Of a stretch of DNA of 64,000 nt, positions 45,019 through 57,991 are shown in pieces. The position numbers and the translations under genes are program-made. Numbering within the stretch: the stretch's first letter is position 1; every line of letters starts with the position of its first letter. Location of the stretch: positions 138,450,361 through 138,514,360 of the forward strand of contig NC_079492.1 of the NCBI RefSeq assembly GCF_020520425.1, read 5' to 3'. The notes under the pieces were generated by a model, which was not told the origin of the DNA, ran no database searches, and saw only the letters and a list, made by a program, of their open reading frames with translations. The DNA is from Spinacia oleracea (taxonomy: Eukaryota > Streptophyta > Magnoliopsida > Caryophyllales > Amaranthaceae).

Positions 45019-46970
45019 TCATAAATGTATTATTGTTTTTCAAAATTGAATAAAATATACGTACTCATACATAAGATCAAAAGGGGAAAAAACCAGAAGG
45101 AAAAAAAATCACAGGGGCAACAATTTCTTCTTTTTTCACCACCCCACATGATCGAACACGAGTTTACCATAGTTTAAGGATGATTAAGTAACCAATTTAT
45201 CATGGGTATCAGACTATCAGCACATCATAGTAAGCTAAAATTTTATATACAGAGGAATAACAAATGAAGTTAATAAGCAGTGTGTGTTTAGATTTCAGTA
45301 TACATGTAATGATCCCACAAATTAAAACACAATCTCCTTAAAGATAAATTTTATTATTAACAAAATAAAACAATGTGCTCCCAATTACCCTTTGTGCATT
45401 AGGAATCGAACTTGGGTTCGTAATTCAACATATCTATAACACGTAGTGAAAACTCATGTGGTGAAGTTAATTCATTTGTCAAGTCTTCGCGACTTATTTT
45501 ATTATTATACTAGTGTGTAGCTCGGGCGTTGCCACGGGTTTTGACTTTTATTCGGGTTTATAGTTTAAAATATGTGCACGTATAGATTATGTTGTCATTG
45601 AATTACGGTGGTGACATAGGTTAGTGGTCGATCAACAACCTCCACGATCTGAAACCCCACATCCGAAAATTAAAATAAAGTAGGATCAATTTCTTCAAAG
45701 TAATAATTGTACATTTATAAATTATGTAAACATTCCCTTTTTTTGGCATTCACTTTTATTCAATGAATTGTTTATGGAGAGGTATTACATAAGTTGTAGC
45801 TGGTTAAGATGGTAGGAAGTGTAACTTTTAACAAAGTGATCTAGTATTCGATCATTGTTATATGTTTTTTGGTTGTAATGACATGTCATGATGCTAAATA
45901 GTGGTGACGTGGCGTAATAAGGAGAGGTTTATGTGACACGTATACGTTCTTAAAAACACCTTTTAATATATTAGTATAGATTATATTATAGGAAAGGGTA
46001 TGTCATACTAATTATATTGTGTAATCCATTCCATTCAAAACTTTTATGAAAATTTTCTAAACTAATACCATCGTAATGAATAATTTTGCAATGATAAATA
46101 AATATGATAACAACTAAAATCATCTACTTTAACATGAATTATGATGTCATGGATCATTACAATCTTGAGTCTGTTGGAGTATAAGGGATTCCTTTTGCTC
46201 TACCAAACAGGTAATAAATGTAATAATCTAGTTATAAAGTAGAGTATATTTTTTCCAATTGGATATCATAACGGGTACCCGATATCTGATCCGAAAGTTT
46301 GGTTACCCGAACTTAACTGTTCGGTTCATGAATATCAATTTTTGCATTATTGGTTATCGGTCACCTGAACCGATAATATTATTGGTTCGGGTACTCGACC
46401 CATGCTCACCCCTAACCGAGAGCTCTAATGGAAGGGGAAGAAACAGAAACATATCAAGTTCACTTAGAATTTTGGGGCAGTGAAGCTTACGGTGTGTTTT
46501 GGGGGCATGTAGTAAAACTTTTGTGTTTTGGGGGCATGTATTAAAGCTTTTTTGAACTTGAATGTACGCAATCATGTATTTTGAAAGCTCTTTGGTAATG
46601 ATGATAGATATATTTTGAAAACATTTAGGGATTCAATCTCAATTGTGTTGATTTTCATCATTGATCATGTGTTTCACATTTGGTTGATGACTTTAACATC
46701 CTGCTTCCGAATGGAATGCTTGGTATTCTACTGAGTGTGAAATGATATTCATTCCATTTGAAAACAGAAGTTAAAGTTTTATTTTGAAACAACGATCACA
46801 GAATTACAACAACATCATCTTGAAAGAAAACCTTATCCACTAACAAACATTATCTCAGAATGTCCCCAAACATCACAGAAACAAACTTGACCACTAACCA
46901 CTTAGCACCCGAGAAGCCGGTTGCTAATGGAACGGAATAGTTAGTGGCATTTCGAGTTTGTTTCTCAACA
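45019..46970. other. Repeat-derived intergenic DNA
   Basis: Contains an element-like block at about 45508-45976 with TATACTAGTGT/TATACTAATAT inverted ends, and at about 46258-46415 a GGGTACCCGA-rich block whose right end (TGCTCACCCCTAA) resembles a hAT terminus. Neither has verified target duplications. No gene seen. Confidence 0.4.
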
Positions 46971-46974
46971 TACA

Positions 46975-47150
46975 CTAGTAGAAAAAACCTCAAGTGCTTT
47001 TAGCCAAAAAACACCCAAGCACTCAGTGACACCTAATATTCTTTTTAATAAAACACTTCATACGTACTTGGGTTTTCCTATTCACCCAAGCACTTGATTG
47101 CAAATTTTACACGTGCTTGAGTTTTACTATTCACCCAAAAACACTTGGAA
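46975..47150 (+). mobile_element. CACTA-type transposon end (partial)
   Basis: CACTAGTAGAAAAAACC matches the usual CACTA terminus. It is followed by several subterminal repeats in both orientations (CACCCAAGCACTTG-type). The opposite end was not found on either strand in the following 10 kb, so this is a broken copy. It lies within 250 bp of the purine-gene 5'UTR exon. Confidence 0.65.
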
Positions 47151-47199
47151 GTTGGACCTCCTTCACCAGTTAACTTTTCCTTTTCTTTTTTAATAGTTC

Positions 47200-47454
47200 A
47201 CTTAGGTTAATTCCTTTGACACCATTTTCAGCTTCTTCCAATCTCCCCGTGCTTCCCCCTGCGGCCCTGCTTCTTCACCACCACCACCCACGCCAAACTC
47301 AACACCGTCATCGCTGCGTGCCATCTTCTCTCCTCTCCACCAGCCAAATCTCCGAGGAACTCGCTACCGCAGCCACTTCCTCTTCTTTCCTGGGCAAATA
47401 ATCGTGCGCGCCGCCACCTTCGCCGGCCTTCCCTCCCGGTGGACACCCTAAGAG
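47200..47454 (+). promoter_or_regulatory. 5'UTR exon of the AICAR transformylase/IMP cyclohydrolase gene
   Basis: A C-rich, GC-rich stretch, unlike its surroundings, ends in CCCTAAGAG followed by the strong donor GTAAGT at 47455. The matching acceptor (TTTTTTCAG at 49165-49173) lies 70 bp before the ATG at 49244. The exon start is not defined. There is no in-frame ATG ORF of note in it. Confidence 0.6.
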
Positions 47455-47568
47455 GTAAGTTCACACACGTTCTCTTCTCATATTCTAGGTTTTCTACATA
47501 TAATGTAACTTTTCTGCAATTCAAATTATATTATTCACCATTTCGAAATGGAGAATCTTTTTGTGCTA

Positions 47569-47806
47569 CTCCTTCCGTCCCGGAATACTCGCAACGGTTT
47601 GACTTTTTGCACTATTCACATGATTCACTTTGACCGTGTTTTATTTATAGTATATGAAAAATAAGTGTTAGCATATAATATATTGTTGGCTTACTTAATA
47701 TATATTTTCAAAATATTAAATATTTTACAAGTTTTTATAATATATAATCGAAGATATTGATGGTCAAAGTTGTGCATTGGCAAGCGTGTCAAGTGGACGG
47801 AGGGAG
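47569..47806. mobile_element. Stowaway MITE in the 5'UTR intron of the purine gene
   Basis: TA target duplications (47567-47568, 47807-47808), left end CTCCTTCCGTCC and right end GGACGGAGGGAG, 238 bp, AT-rich interior. These are standard Stowaway (Tc1/mariner-derived) features. Confidence 0.92.
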
Positions 47807-49243
47807 TAATTGTTTATGTCTAATTAATTCGAATCAGTGTATTGGTGATCTATTTTATGAAATGTTGTTGGATATAGAGGCAAGCCTGAAAGAGAGAGTA
47901 TTTAATCTTAAAGATAGGAAGAGTGAATTTAGCAGAGGAATGCAGTGCAAGAGAGTTGAATAGGTAGAATAATACTTAAAAAGAAGATGAACAAACTCAA
48001 CAACCTTGGCTGTTTGTCTACTCTTGTGCGTTTGATTTTACAGTTATATGTGAAAAAGTATATGAAGTAATAACTGATAAGAATTTGCACAATTGCACCT
48101 ACAAATTTCTTATATGCTACTTGAGATATATGCCTATATGATATATTAGTCACGACTATTTTTTCTTTTCGATTGTGGACTGGTAATTTAATTGGATTCT
48201 ACAGGCATTAACACCATTGTTCTTGACTTTTTTTTTTGGGTGTAATATGTTCTTTTTTTAATAATTAGTTTACTAGCAAAGCACTGCATTAAATCAATTG
48301 AAATTCCTTTATTTACCAAACAACCTATTAAAATTTGAAATGCTGCATTTGAAATTCTTATGTTTTCCAAACACAAAATTTGGAATTGAATTCCAAGATT
48401 TCAATTCCAGAAATTGAATTCCATCATTTGAAATGAATTCCATGTTTTCAAACGCAACCTTATGGGTTTGATTATGTAATGGCTTCAATTATGCATTTGG
48501 GCTGTAAATTAGATTTGGATTACGATGATAGACCCTTATGAACTTGTCAGTGTAGTTCACTTAGAAGACTCAATATCAGATTTGGGAAAGCTCTGACTAA
48601 TTGATAATTACTTTAGCCTTGCATAATTGCATTACTCTGACAACCCGTTTGGTAGGCGGTACTAAGTGGTGGTAATGGGCATGATTTTGTATTATAATTT
48701 GCGAGAAAATTCATATACCAAAGCTCAGTGCTAATTCACCTCAAGTGTTTCATTTTCTTCATAAATGATCATTACCATCCGTTACCACTTGGGTAATAGT
48801 ATTGGGTGGAATGAAAATTTATGAAGGAAAACATAAGTTTGGATGAGATGGGTATTACTGTGGAGTGTGGACATTATGTTGTTACATTCCTTGCCAATTT
48901 ACACTCAAATTCGTTACCGCCATTTATTACCGGCTACCAAATGGGCTATAAGAGTAGGTGTATCAATATTGTCTTGGATTATGATATTATGTTGTAATGC
49001 CTGCTTGGAATAGGTTTTGAGAAGTTTTAACGAACCCAAATTTCTGGGTTGTCCTACTTTCAAAGGAAGTCACTGCTTGATTTTTATAATTAAATAGTAT
49101 TGGTTTCAATTTCTGATTTTTTTTTTTTTTTTTGCACTTTGTAATGGTGGATTTTTTCTATTTTCTTTTTTCAGTTTAGGGTGCATAAAACAAATAAATT
49201 AAAGAATATTCATATACTTTGAACGACTCGAACTGCATTGGAG

Positions 49244-52200
49244 ATGCCTGCATTTTCTGTGGCTAGTGCATGTAAAGCACCCTCAACCTCCATTTTCGAC
49301 CGTTCAAGACTTCTTCACCATTTTATTTCCCGAAAGTCGCGCATTGAATCGGTAAATCATAGACCTCTTCTACAACATCATTTTTATGTGTCAAATTTAT
49401 GATATTCTTATTTCAATATCATCTCAGGCTGGAACAGTTTCACCTGATATTGGACTGTTTTCACTGAAATCAAGCTCAAAGAAAAGTAAAGCTGTGTCTG
49501 TGTCTGGTTCAATGGCTACATCACAGTTGGAGTCTTCCTCTACAGGTTTAGGTACTTTACGGCACAACTGTTATTGTACTCTTGTATAGTTGTATGTCTT
49601 ATGTTATTTGCTTCTAAAGGGGTATTTGGTTTTCCTTAAATGTTTGAGTCTAGTAGTGCTTTTATTTTGTTATTGTGAAATTTCTGTAAAGTTGTTGATA
49701 TGATTACTTGTTTTTTAGTCTCAGGGACGAAGCGGGTGTTGATTTCACTATCTGATAAGAGTGATTTAGCTTTGCTCGGAAGCGGGTTACATAGCTTAGG
49801 GTCAGTTTTGCATTGTCTCTACCTCTTTTTCTTTTTCTCCCCTTCCAATGATTAGTTGGTGGTTATTTTCAAATGGTTAGGGAGTTTTAAGTGATGAAAT
49901 GCTCTGTTCAGTTATACACATGGCATATTTGAAAATCTTTCACACATGTTGCTCCCTAAGTTATGTGGACTCGACAAAACTGTTGCCCCCTCATACAGTG
50001 TCCAACATATATAGGTCTAGTTTCATCTAGGTTTTCTTCTTTTCTTCTGGTTTTGAAAGGTCACACTCATGAAGTACGACAAGATAGGTGAAACCTGGAT
50101 GACCTAGGGTTCTTCTATATGTAGTATGCTTGTCAGTTATTTCTGAAAATGTAATCTAATAGTTACACTTGTTTCCAGCTTGCTTGGACATCTTATCCTC
50201 TTTTACATATTTCTGTTGTTCATTCACGGTTAATTATGCAAAGAAAAAACGAGGAAATTTGTTGTGTAAATTTATTTAGTAAAATTTTATTGTCGACCTT
50301 CTCCAAGTGGTCTGGTGGAAGTATTTCCAAAGCTAACACCAAAAACCAATAAAGTAAAGGGTCGCTCGGGAATGCTTTGGTTTTCTGTTTTAATTTCGAG
50401 ATATTGGAAACAAAACCTGTTAGGTAAAATGGATTAGAACATCAAATTGCAAGCGATGTTGAAGAAACTGAAGCGAAAAACACGAAACCACATGTAGCGG
50501 TTTTATATTTTTTTGTTTTTTTTCCCTTTACCATAATACCCCACCTATGATCTTCTCGCTCCTCCATACTTATCCCCAAAAATGGTGAGGGCGGTGTAGC
50601 CGCGTCAGCACCCTCAACATGGCAAATTGTTTTTTTAATCTCTATCCTATTGAAATGATGGCAACCCAAATCACATTCCATCTGTAATTTAACAATATTT
50701 CGTAATTTAATTTTGAGGGAGCCCTTAGTTTAAAAAGGCGCAAGGCGCACTAAGGCGCACAAGGGTCATGGAGCCTAGGCGCAATGCGCAAGGCTCAGGC
50801 GCGCGCCTTTTGGATACAAGGCGCACATAATTTTCTAATGAACCTTAAATTCGGTATGGAAAAAAATTATCAGAACTTTTACTCAAAACAACATATTTCT
50901 ATTGGAGTGTCATATTTTCTTGCCGGTTCATAAGTATTGCGTGATCCCGTCGATGGAGTGCCAAAATTAGAACCTTCCATGGTAATTACAAGCTGGAAAT
51001 ATGAAAATTAACTCATATTATGCTACTTCCACTACCCAAAAGCTAAGGTTGTAGAGATATGACTGTTGATAGGTCACATGGGGTGTGTTTATATCATTAA
51101 AAAAGAAAAACAATGTAAATAAAAGATCCACGTCATCTTATTGCGCCTGAAGACTGAAGGCGCACAAGGCGCTGCGCCTTGCGCCTTACCTAAGGCGCAC
51201 AAAGGCGCACGAAAGCGCGCGCCTGGTTGACATCAGTGAGCCTGGAGAGCTCAAGGCGCCGAAGGCTGAGCCTAGGTGAGCCTTGCGCCCAAGGCGCGCT
51301 TTTTTAAACTAAGAGGGAGCCTAAAACCAACAAGATTTTGAGTACTCCGTGTATTTTTGTTTCAGTTTTGAAAAACTAAAAACTATGACAAACTGGCTTT
51401 AGGTTTATAAAAACTGAAAATTGAAATCTGACAATGATACCGAACAAGCCCTAAAACTAACTATCTCCAAGCTGTGAAGGTGATTGAATGATTTATGTTG
51501 GCTCCTGCTAATTGTTCCTACTTGATGCTTCAAATGAAGTGACTTATAGAAATTGAAATTGAAACGCTCCTCCCCATATTCCAAAGCCTCCAAATTCTGT
51601 AACAGTTTCTTTATACAGGTATATCAAATTGGGCAGTTAATAATGTCGACAGAATAATTATTTTAAATAGTTTACCTTTGTTGCCGTACCTATTTATGTA
51701 GAAGTGGAATCTGCTTGGATGACTTGGATCTGTTTACTTCATACTGCATGTCTGCAACTATAAAGACCTGCAAAGGCTGCAATATATTATTTTAATTGTA
51801 ATGCCGTCCATAATATATTGCGAGTTATTTGTTTTCTGATATCATAGCCTCACATTTGACGGAATTTTCTGAAAGCAATTACAATGGAATCGTCATAATG
51901 TATCATGAAATATTTCTTTATCTAGTTGTATAGTTGCCATTTACGCCTCATGAAAATCTTAGGAGATTTCCAGTTGAGCACTTGAGCTGTCGTGGAATTT
52001 ATGTGATTCTTTTGTCTTTGGTAGTGTGTGTTTGCTTTTCACTTGAGTCTCTTTATAGATCACATGATGAAGAAAATTTCTTTTTTCGTTGATTATGGCT
52101 TGTTTTTTTTTGCTCTAGATTCATGATAGTTTCAACCGGAGGAACTGCAACTTCTCTGGAAAATGCTGGCGTGTCTGTTACTAAAGTGGAGCAGCTAACT

Positions 52201-55200
52201 CGCTTTCCTGAAATGGTGAGCCTTTTGTATGTTTTGCTCACATATTTTTTTGTACTCCCACCTGCATGATTTCATTGGTTATTTTGACGTATATGCTTGG
52301 ATGTTTGAGTAAGGTACATGTGCCTTTAAGTGCATATTTGTTATAATCTCTCTTCCTACTTGTAAAGTTAGACTGGGTGAAAGTATGAACTGACAGAAGC
52401 AATTAACACGTGACAAAATAAGCAACATACAACCCCTAACAAAATTTGATACCTTTCAGCTATCTAGCCTTGTACGAGCTGTCTCTCAGACTATCCTAAA
52501 CTGCAGCCCTAGTGTCGTCCCTTAAGTACCTTTTTATTGTTGCTCTTGTTTCAACATGTCTCTCGAAAGCTGGAGAACTATTTGCATTTTGTACTGACTA
52601 GAATCTAACATGACGTGGTCAGCCGAACTCCCTTGGTTTTACTCACCTAAGATTGTATTTTGGTTTTCCTATCCATTCAAAGCTTACCATAGATAGGTGA
52701 TAATAAGTGGGAGGAGGTAATAAATCTCTCAATTCTTTGTTTGTTTCAAATACATGTCCGGCTTGCTGAACACATAGATGCACACACCAAAGAGGAAAAA
52801 AGGTAAAACTTTAATTCATGAAAGTTCCATGAAGAAATTGATCATTAAGAAGAATTTATGCATCTTCTTTACAGCTTGATGGTCGTGTAAAAACTTTGCA
52901 TCCTTGCATACATGGAGGCATCCTTGCTAGAAGAGACCTTAAGCATCACATGGATGCTTTAGAGGAACATGGAATCGGTCAGTCACTCGCTCACTCTAGG
53001 TTGATTACTGACAATTGATTTCCACCCGATGCTTGTATGGTTGATATAGTTTGATACAATATATTTGCAGGAACCTTTGATGTTGTTGTTGTAAATTTAT
53101 ACCCCTTTTATGATAAAGTAACTTCAGCTGGAGGAGTTCATTTTGATGAGGGAATTGAGAATATTGACATCGGTGGACCTGCTATGATCAGAGCTGCGGC
53201 AAAGGTAATTGTCCTGCTTGATATGCTAGAAATTTACTCAGACATTTGTTGCTGATTTTTTTTTTGTTGAACTAAACTGGTAAAGGTTACCTAAGTTGTG
53301 CGGAGTGTTGTGTGTTTTAAAGGTTGTTTTTGTCTTTCATATGTTTTTCCTTTTTTTGGAGGGAGAGGAGGGGGGGGGGGGGGGGGGGGGGGGTTGAAAA
53401 GAGGTAGGTGGGGCGGATGAGACTTGTTCAGATTTTGTGTATCTTCAGTCCTTTAGTCTTCCACTTTATATATCTTGGACACTGATATTACACTCTTGTT
53501 GGGATTTTGTAGTTTTTCTTTCCATCCTCTCCATTATTATATCTTCAATATTCTTTCTAGTTTCTACAATTTCTCTAATTTTGGATTAATTACTGGTTTC
53601 TGTTATTTTTGACTTAAAAATATGGTAACATTATAAAATAAAAGTTTATACTAAAACATCATGTCTTCTTGTCCCATCCTAATTTTCAATTAGCATGTGG
53701 TAATTAAAATATTAACCAAGAATATGTTGTTCATATGCACTTCCTAATACACAAGTCGACTGTTCCTATCTAGTGCTAACAAATAGTAACAACTGTGCCC
53801 TGAACACCTAGTTAAGTTCATGTTTATGGTTTCCTGGCCATTATGTGATTTTCTCTACTTTTAATTCTTACGAGTAATTCTTAAATACTTCGTATTATTT
53901 TTTGATTCCACAATCCGTTGTTTAAGATCCGGATTTAACTTGTGGTTTGGTTACTTGAGATATTAACTGCTGATGCAAAAAACAGAATCACAAGGATGTC
54001 TTGGTGGTGGTTGATCCACAAGATTACGCTTCTCTCTTAGATTATCTTAAGGGAGATCAGGATGATGAGATGTTCCGTAGGAAGCTTGCCTGGAAGGCTT
54101 TTCAGCATGTAGCTGCTTATGATTCTGCAGTTTCAGAGTGGCTGTGGAATCAAACTGGAGGAGGTATGTTTATGAAAGTACATATCATGACTTGTGGACA
54201 AAACTTTCTGTTAAGGGAACCCTTAAGGGTTAAATTTTGAAATTGGGATAATGGTGAGCTAAATCAAAATTACTTTGTATTGATGTATTAGTTGTAGGGG
54301 CAATCAGTTACTTTTCCCATCAAAGTTTTCAGGGGGAAACACGCTCTTTGCAATTGCAGGGCCTGAGCTTTACCACTCTAGGAGCTTCTTTGCATTTATA
54401 ATGCTGCTTGCATTTGCCCCCTACCCTACCTAGACAAGAGCCTCAGCCTCAGTACAGGCATTGGGTGATGCTGTATTATATAGATTGAGAAATTCGTTTC
54501 ACCTCGTTTTTTAAATGATCTTCATTATGCATTGTTATTTGTCAGCCTCTTTGATTTACAATTATACTGGACAGTGGTAACACGTATACAGATATTCTGA
54601 AAGATCGTTGTCACCATGTTGAGTTGCTAAAGCTTCCTGTTGACTGTCTTCTTCCATCATTCTTGTTAATTTAATTTATCGTGAATCCTTATTCACATGT
54701 GATATGCAAAATGAGTGTGTTCTATTATGTAATTTATGTCCGTCATAAACAGTTTTAGCCATTTTTTAAATCATCATTATAGATGAGTCTAATAGTTTTC
54801 ATTTGTTGAAGAAAAATTCCCACCCAGCTTCACGGTGCCATTGTCCCTTAGAAGCTCTCTTCGGTATGGAGAGAATCCTCACCAGAAAGCTGCATTTTAT
54901 GCTGACAAGAGTCTTGGAGAAGTTAATTCTGGTGGTATTGCTACAGCTGTTCAACACCATGGAAAGGTGAAACATGTTAAGAATGCCTTCTTCTGATATA
55001 TTTCCTTAGATGTTTATCTCTTGTACTAGCGTTGGATTATTTATGAAGGATGACTGTCTCCAAGAAATCAAATTCCACTAATCATTAAGTATTCACTTTA
55101 CCTTTTTCTGATGTTCTTTGTCTTTTTTGTATTGGTTGTCAATTTGTCATGGTATACTCTTTAGTATCTGTCCATTTCATTCATTATCATTATCATTACC

Positions 55201-57991
55201 CCATTGCCTTGACGAGGCTCCCGCAAGAAGCGGGGTAAGGGGGGTCGGACATACGCAACCTTACCCCTGCTATCGCAGAGAGGTTGTTTCCAATTGTCCC
55301 AAAAGCGATAACGGGATGACAACCAAACGACCATCTTCTACTTCATGGAAAGGAAGCGAAGAGGTTTTAAGAGCCATTTTGATTTAGTCCATTACATCCC
55401 ACAACCAAAACAACAATTGAATCTTTGGCTCCATCGGAAATGAACAAGTATCTGTCCATTTAACTTTGGAATTTGTTCGGAACAGTTTGGTTACTAACTA
55501 TACCTACTTAAGATTTGAGAACATCTTTGACGAAGAAATGTTGTAATGCTTTTAAGTTATTTTTTGCGACTTAGCAGTTCTATATTCCCTCATTGGTAGT
55601 CTTATCATCCTATGAGATTGGGCAAGGTTACTCTGTTTGTGAGCCTTGGTGCACATTAACCTTGAGTGCGTTGTAGATTTGCAGACATAAGGGAGAAGAA
55701 AGAAGAGCAGAGTGATTGAGATTCTTTTTAGATATCCGCAAATAGTAACGTGGAAGTTTAGTTTTGGTGGAGGGAGGATTGTCTATCGTCACTGCCTGAA
55801 TGTATTTGGGTAGTTTATAGCTTTTGTCCAGGATGCTACTTCACCTATCTGTTTGATCACTTGACTTAAGTCCCTTCATACTTCTTTGTGTTTTGGCATC
55901 ACGTAACATTTCTAATTGTCTATTGGCTTTCTCCATCTAATTGAGATTTTATGCAATCTCTTACAGAATCATCGTATTGTATCTTTCTGTAGGAAATGTC
56001 GTATAATAACTACTTGGATGCTGATGCAGCTTGGAATTGTGTCTCTGAATTCAAAGATCCAACATGTGTGGTGGTGAAGCATACAAACCCTTGTGGAGTA
56101 GCTTCACGCGATCACATAATTGAAGCATACAGGCTAGCTGTCAAAGCAGATCCAGTTAGTGCATTTGGCGGCATTGTAGCCTTCAATGTTGAAGTTGATG
56201 AGGTAACCACCTCTTCTTTTGTTTCTGGTGAATCAGTGATAGTTCATGGAATATAGGCATTGTGGTAGGCATAAGGTTCAATGATCATGGGAGTAGTATC
56301 CTATTATTAAGGATTTGGTTGAACTCGAATTTAGGCTACTCATCGAGAAGCAAACATATATTTTACTAGTAGCTTTTCAATTGAGTAAATTATCTTTCTT
56401 TTTATCATTATGGTCCTCCGTCCAACGTAATAAGCAACATTCTATATCGAAATAATGGCTAATCTAGACTTGGTCATATGAGATTTATAATTTTATTTTA
56501 AATGTCTAAGCTGTCTCCATTAGCAAATTCTTCCTTTTCATCTATTTATTTTCACTTGTCGCGTTACTTCTGTACATGGTGCTAGCAACTTTGAAGCTTT
56601 AACTTGTCCACAAAAAAACACCTTGAAGCTATATCTATCTAATTACATCAGGATTCTCCTGGTAATGCTTATGACTTTCTCACTATTCCCTGTACAAAAT
56701 AGGCTGTTATGCTTTGCAGTTACACTACTAATTTTTTTTAGAAATACTTTGTTCGAGTCTTCTTCTTCTTCTGGAAACAACTGTGCAGTCTGTCTGTACT
56801 TGTCTTTAACTTAGCAGGAGTAATTGCCTGTGTTAACATTTGTTAATAATAACACTACATGGTACTTGATGTCTTAAAAATTCGCTGAGTTATTTCTGTT
56901 GCAGTAGAGGATTGATTCTAAATATCATTATCTTGATTTTATTCACGTTGAAGGCTCTTGCAAAGGATATTCGAGAGTTTAGAAGCCCTACAGATGGCGA
57001 GACTCGGATGTTTTATGAAATTGTTGTTGCGCCCAAGTATTCAGAAAAAGGACTTGAGATTCTCCGTGGAAAGTCAAAGACCTTAAGAATTCTTGAGGCA
57101 AAGAAGAATGATAAAGGAAAGCTTTCTTTGCGACAAGTTGGAGGTGGTTGGTTAGCTCAGGAGTCTGACGATTTGATACCCGAGGATATCCAATTTAAAG
57201 TCGTCTCTGGTAAAGGTCCAACAGAAAAGGAGCTAGGTGATGCACAATTTGCCTGGCTTTGTGTGAAGCATGTGAAGAGCAATGCTATAGTGATAGCTAA
57301 GGTGAAAACCATTGATTTGTTTTCGTTAATTCATGCATCTTTTGAAAAAGGGGAAATTTCAATTGAACTGCCTTTTCTGCTTTTATGATACCAATGGATT
57401 ATACTAGTAAGTAAAAGGGAGTTCCGTATTCAACGGTTACATCATTTTCTCAATACCTAAATACTGATTTGAAATAGGTTGTAAAGGCTGTATAGGCTCG
57501 CCTTCACACGATATGCAGTAGCACTAAGTTCAGAATTGAACCTTAATTTCTTGTTTAAGTATTCCTTATCTTTGTGTAGAACAAATGCATGCTAGGCATG
57601 GGGAGCGGGCAGCCAAACCGTCTAGAAAGTTTGAGGATTGCTATGAGAAAAGCAGGAGATGAGGTCAAAGGAGCATCTTTGGCAAGTGATGCTTTCTTCC
57701 CATTTGGTAATTGCTCTTTCATATATTTTGCTTCTCTCTTAACTGTTAATAATTTACTATCGCTTTAAGTTTGTTGCTAGTAATTGAAGCTTACTATGCG
57801 TTAGAGGTGAAATGATTTTAATTATGTTATGTGAAACAGCTTGGAATGATGCAGTTGAAGAAGCTTGTCAGAGTGGCGTGAGTGTAATAGCAGAGCCTGG
57901 TGGCAGCATTAGAGATAAAGATGCGATAGACTGTTGCGATAAATATGGCGTGTCACTAGTTTTAACTGAAGTGAGGCACTTCCGACATTAA
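49244..57991 (+). CDS. ATIC: Bifunctional AICAR transformylase / IMP cyclohydrolase, plastid-type
   Basis: Twelve coding exons join in frame to about 605 aa: 49244-49351, 49428-49551, 49719-49800, 52119-52215, 52875-52977, 53071-53204, 53986-54163, 54812-54966, 55993-56202, 56954-57301, 57580-57706 and 57840-57991. The first 75 residues or so are Ser-rich with few acids, as in a plastid transit peptide. The IMP cyclohydrolase (MGS-like) domain runs from about 80 to 225 ([41 protein letters not shown]). The transformylase domain follows to the end, with the catalytic pair K356-H357 in VVKHTNPCG, then [20 protein letters not shown] and GMGSGQPNR. It catalyses the last two steps of de novo purine synthesis, AICAR to FAICAR to IMP. 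Introns hold several transposon insertions; the coding frame is intact. Confidence 0.96.
50724..51312. mobile_element. GCGC-rich foldback element (Mutator-like) in intron 3 of the purine gene
   Basis: Perfect 9-bp direct repeats GAGGGAGCC at 50715-50723 and 51313-51321. Ends are inverted (CTTAGTTTAAAAAGGCGC; the other side TTAGTTTAAAAAAGCGC). Both arms are filled with AAGGCGCA/GCGCCTT words and the centre is AT-rich. No coding capacity. The 9-bp target suggests a Mutator relationship. Confidence 0.8.
53370..53393 (+). repeat. Homopolymer run of 24 G in intron 6 of the purine gene
   Basis: A purine-rich lead-in (GGAGGGAGAGGAG) runs into 24 consecutive G. It can form G-quadruplex on the coding strand. 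Exact length is prone to sequencing error. Confidence 0.9.
55178..55446 (-). mobile_element. Au-like SINE with an unfamiliar 5' head, intron 8 of the purine gene
   Basis: A perfect 15-bp target duplication AGTATCTGTCCATTT at 55163-55177 and 55447-55461. On the minus strand the 3' half reads GGAAACAACCTCTCTGC, GGGGTAAGGTTGCGTATGTC and GCGGGAGCCTCGTC, the conserved body of the widespread Au/angiosperm SINE type, ending in a (TAATGA)n tail. The first about 130 bases are not recognisably tRNA-like. Confidence 0.78.

Noticed and set aside
47216-47401. 61-codon ORF in the purine 5'UTR exon as an upstream ORF
   Set aside because: It begins with TTG, not ATG, and has no recognisable domain.
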